From assembly GCA_949825065.1 (NCBI GenBank), contig OX463849.1, forward strand, positions 39,585,852 through 39,649,851: a stretch of 64,000 nt of DNA, read 5' to 3'. The notes under the pieces were generated by a model. That model was given only the letters and a program-made list of their open reading frames with translations, had not been told where the DNA came from and ran no database searches. The translations under genes were made by a program, and so were the position numbers. This document shows, piece by piece, positions 60,775 through 64,000 of this stretch; the stretch's first letter is position 1, and each line of letters begins with the position of its first letter. Origin of the DNA: Odontocerum albicorne. Lineage: Eukaryota > Arthropoda > Insecta > Trichoptera > Odontoceridae.

Positions 60775-60832
60775 GATGTCCGTAGCCTAATTGGTAAGAT
60801 GCTTGTCTTCCCTCCGGGGATTTCGGATTCCT
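60775..60832 (+). repeat. tRNA-derived SINE head
   Basis: A box TAGCCTAATTGG and AAGATGCTTGTCTTCC, with a decayed B box at the junction with LINE sequence. Confidence 0.55.
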
Positions 60833-61275
60833 CCGTCGTCCTGTCCCTCATGTCTGAGGATGGTGGCAGCCGTCAATGATCCTTTTATCCTCGTCGATGG
60901 TCTTCTTCCATCTGGATATGTCCCGGATCGATCGAAGGGCATTTGATATTAAAGATTCCGTCGCAGTCCTGATCAGGTTACTCGACCACAAGTTTTTCCA
61001 GGCTATTCGGCTCTCTTCTCATAATGTGGCCGAAATACTGCAGGACACGTCGCATACACAATGACGAGAGGCGATTTTTTTATTTTGAGTTCGGCTAAGA
61101 TTGACACGTTTGTTCTCATGGCTGTCCATGGTATCCGGAGTATTCTGCGCCAACATCACATTTCAAAGCATCGATCCGTCATCTTTCCGATTTTCCCAAC
61201 GTCCGAGTTTCAACACAATTCAAAAATATTGAGGTCAGTGTTTGGACGAGCTTCATTTCGTATTTAATTCCGAAT
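60833..61275 (-). pseudogene. LINE ORF2 C-terminal fragment
   Basis: The minus strand gives FLNCVETRTLGK, SWTAMRTNVSILAELKIKK, LRRVLQYFGHIMRREPDS and LEKLVVEQPDQDC across frames. The YFGHxxRxxxxxLEKLV block is diagnostic for the post-catalytic part of CR1/RTE-like LINE proteins. Confidence 0.65.
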
Positions 61276-61279
61276 GATA

Positions 61280-61500
61280 CGTGGTAAAAATCAAGCAGTT
61301 TCAATCTGATTAAAGAGTTTGTCTGGAACAATACTCGTACGTACTAGACATGTGTCCACGTGCAGTGTTCATTATAACATATAAGATGGAGAACTGCGAG
61401 TTATTTGGATACTTCAGTGATTCATAACCCAAAGGCTCAATTACTGAGGTCAAAAACAATATTGTCTCTCGACCACGCTAGTCAACATGTCCGCATCATC
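61280..61500 (+). repeat. SINE body fragment (second body type)
   Basis: TAGACATGTGTCCACGTG, AACCCAAAGGCTCAATTACT and the order of words match 13790-13960 loosely. Confidence 0.3.
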
Positions 61501-61619
61501 AATTCATGTGTCGATCGGTAACATATGAATGAATGAACAAAAGTATATATTTTTAATAAAATATGAAATATTTATAAAATATATCATGTTTTATAAAACA
61601 AAGTAAATTAATCTATAAA

Positions 61620-61985
61620 CAGGAGAAATGCGTGCATTGCGTAGAATATCTTGTATAATAATGTTTGATAGAGTAAGGAATTATCTAATAATGGATGTCT
61701 GTTTGAGAGAGATGGATATTTTAAATAGAATTATGAGAGAAATATTGAGATGGTTTGGCCACATTCAGATGAGTCGCGACAGACTTACGAAACGAATACA
61801 TACGATTATGTATGATATTAATTGAGAGAGAGGAAGGGTTGACCGATTCATGAGTGGAAGGAGATCGTTGAAGGAATTTCAACTGAAGGAAAAAAGGTAT
61901 CTTAAGGTGTCAATAGATAGAAATATGGTTTATGTCTTCTGCCTTCCCAAAAAGGGACTCGGCGTTATAGCATACATATATTTAA
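61620..61985 (+). pseudogene. LINE ORF2 C-terminal fragment
   Basis: The frame reads MRALRRISCIIMFDRVRNYL, REMDILNRIMREILRWFGHI and QMSRDRLTKRIH. The end GCCTTCCCAAAAAGGGACTC resembles the family 3-prime terminus. A single clean frame spans 66 codons. Confidence 0.65.
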
Positions 61986-62349
61986 AATATATCAGAAAAA
62001 CTAAGAATATGATTGAAGAATTTTAATTTATTACTCAGAAATATACTCAGAAAACGTTTAAAACGCCGATACTTTAAAAAACTGTCTACACTATACGAGT
62101 ATACGCCAAACTGTACACATGCAGTACATACCTATGTTATACATAAGGAATTCTTGCTATCGGACTCGATAGGAATTTTTTTCGCATCCGTTCAAGTTAT
62201 GCGGAGAGTGCATTTCTTCATATGCATCACCGACAGAGCATTTAGACGCACAAATGCAAGAGAGTTCTAACCCACATCCTACTTGTTTTACGACTTTATA
62301 AAAAAAAATCGACATATCAGGGGTTTAAGGCAAGCATTTTTTAACATAT

Positions 62350-62790
62350 TAAACACATTTCTTCTCGTCCTGTGTCTGGTCCTGCCTACCTCTGTTGTCA
62401 CTTGGGCAAAGATCCCTCTGCCCTGCGCCTTATAGAGCAGTTCCTGAACTTCTTGTATTCAGGTCCTCTCTGGAACGTATCGGAGGCAGGACATTTGTCT
62501 TCTTCCAGCACCGTGACGAGTCTCAGATTTTCTTTTATTTAAGAATGAACTCCTGGACTAAGTGTTTACAATAGAGAACCTTGCAGCACATATCCCAACG
62601 ATGACATATATCTAATTAAGACATTGCTCTGCAGCTTTCGTTTTAGGTCAATCTTGATGCGAACCATATCTGTCCAAGGAATTCGAAGCGATATCCCATG
62701 GATCCACATTTCGAACGTTTTCAATAAGTTCATGGTGTTCACCTTGAAGGTTCATGTTTCTATTCCATACCGTCAAACCAGTCAAATTAA
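62350..62790 (-). pseudogene. LINE ORF2 C-terminal fragment
   Basis: The minus strand reads TFKVNTMNLLKTFEMWIHGI, SLRIPWTDMVRIKIDL and, across shifts, LGYVLQG. This is the block before and after R-x-PW-x-D of CR1/RTE-like LINE proteins. Confidence 0.55.
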
Positions 62791-63121
62791 TTATATATTA
62801 ATATTGATTTAGTTGTGATTAAACTATTTACGTAAATGAATAGAATTCTTAAAATCAGAAAGCTCTACCATAAAATTGACCTTTCTGACAAACGACTTTA
62901 TTTGTAGGGCGTATTCTTTACCCGTTTTTACCAGCCTAGCAACTCCTTCCGCCTTCTTGCTTTTCAGCACCACCCGTGAGGCTTATACCGCCCCCAAGGG
63001 GGCAGTAGCACCCGCTTTGGGAATCACTGGTATAGGCAATACATACCACTTGATCATTCTCAATCGAAATTTTCTATTCATGTTAACTACACATGTATCT
63101 TTATTTAATCTTTTACGATGA

Positions 63122-63245
63122 ATGACGAGCCTAGTTGATAAGATCCTGTCTTCCGACCCGGAGGTTGCGGGTTCAATTCCCGCAGGAAATCAGTTTAAAA
63201 AAAGGTTTTTAATCTGGTTTTCATTTAAGGCCTCATTTACATCTT
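63122..63245 (+). repeat. tRNA-derived SINE, well kept head
   Basis: A box GAGCCTAGTTGATAAG, B box GGTTCAATTCC with a perfect TΨC-type stem (GCGGG/CCCGC), then AGGTTTTTAATCTGGTTTTC and TTTAAGGCCTC. The acceptor stem does not close, so I call it a SINE and not a tRNA. Confidence 0.75.
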
Positions 63246-63409
63246 TTTACATGTACTGTATACAAAGGAAGTTTTATACATAATTCCCTCGGGCGTTGTT
63301 ATATCTGCCAGATGTAATTTGTTTAGTAATCGTTTGTTCGAGTTCCGAGTTAGAGCGCCCTTGAGAAGAATTTACTCTCTAAACAGCGCTGTATAAATTC
63401 GTCTTTTGA

Positions 63410-64000
63410 ATGAATGAATGAAAGTAAGCCTCGAAACAATAAAACATGTTTTACTGGCTGTATATTGAATGAATGAATGTGAGCCTCGAAACAATAAACC
63501 ATGTTTTACTGGCTGTATATTGAATGAATGAATGTGAGCCTCGAAACAATAAACCATGTTTTACTGGCTGTATATTGAATTAATTAATGTGAGCCTCGAA
63601 ACAATAAAACATGTTTTACTGGCTGTATATTGAATGAATGAATGTGAGCCTCGAAACAATAAAATATGTTTTACTGGCTGTATATCGAATGAATGAATGT
63701 GAGCCTCGAAACAATAAAACATGTTTTACTGGCTGTATATTGAATGAATGAATGTGAGCCTCGAAACAATAAACCATGTTTTACTGGCTGTATATTGAAT
63801 GAATGAATGTGAGCCTCGAAACAATAAACCATGTTTTACTGGCTGTGTATTGAATGAATGAATGTGAGCCTCGAAACAATAAAACATGTTTTACTGGCTG
63901 TATATTGAATGAATGAATGTGAGCCTCGAAACAATAAAACATGTTTTACTGGCTGTATATTGAATGAATGAATGTGAGCCTCGAAACAATAAACCATGTT
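63410..64000. repeat. 55-bp tandem array running off the window (about 10.7 copies)
   Basis: The unit GAATGAATGAATGTGAGCCT followed by CGAAACAATAAA(A/C)CATG and TTTTACTGGCTGTATATT repeats with a few single-base variants. The array continues past 64000. Minus-strand frames here are repeat artefacts. Confidence 0.95.

Noticed and set aside
63122..63190. A true tRNA gene
   Set aside because: A and B boxes and a TΨC-type stem are good, but the acceptor stem does not pair and the sequence continues into the shared SINE body.

Overview
The window reads as a single stretch of an AT-rich, intron-bearing arthropod genome, most likely an insect. The evidence is the dense mix of mariner/Tc1, pogo/Tigger, hAT and TTAA-flanked (piggyBac-type) elements, jockey-like and RTE/CR1-like non-LTR retrotransposons, tRNA-derived SINEs, and GT-AG exons of a secreted immunoglobulin-like protein. 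There are no bacterial-style operons. Almost every long open frame is a decayed transposon, an antisense shadow of one, or a tandem repeat. The species cannot be named from the sequence alone.

Host genes. The best host gene lies on the minus strand from 31484 down to 6336, possibly to 5564. Seven exons join in perfect phase (all junctions phase 1 except one phase 2). They encode a signal peptide and four immunoglobulin-like domains with about nine N-glycosylation sequons, roughly 424 residues before the last exon. Its introns (about 25 kb) are full of transposons. A second signal-peptide exon on the same strand (4361-4418) has the same phase-1 junction and looks like the first exon of a neighbouring gene, probably a tandem paralogue, whose remaining exons I could not find. 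A plausible plus-strand first coding exon lies at 52067-52229.

Transposon layout. 1-4.2 kb: RTE-type endonuclease fragment, a SINE, two pogo/Tigger elements, a 126-bp TTAA element, a mariner remnant. 4.7-7.5 kb: LINE 3-prime ends around the last Ig exon. 7.6-17 kb (intron): TTAA MITE, a MITE with iterated termini, a jockey-like LINE with an (AAT)n tail. 16.4 and 23.9 kb: two 215-bp copies of one TA-flanked MITE. 23-29 kb: LINE pieces, including a reverse transcriptase gene whose 63-bp segment has become a 14-copy array with higher-order structure. 30-36 kb: dead mariners and LINEs, including a full-length 1286-bp mariner. 36-42 kb: SINEs, an inverted pair of LINE 3-prime ends, an 892-bp mariner, and a LINE interrupted by a 761-bp hAT element with perfect 8-bp target duplications. 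43-49 kb: satellites (22 bp and 38 bp), a 629-bp TTAA element inside an older mariner piece, and a 0.5-kb mariner MITE. 50-64 kb: SINEs, LINE ends, two more mariners, and a 55-bp satellite running off the right end.

Most notable signals: (1) the tandem array made from a 21-codon reverse transcriptase motif; (2) 22 occurrences of the octamer TACTCGTA/TACGAGTA; (3) the Ig-like gene with a possible tandem neighbour; (4) a SINE and a LINE that share their 3-prime tail; (5) several insertions dated by clean target duplications or empty-site copies.
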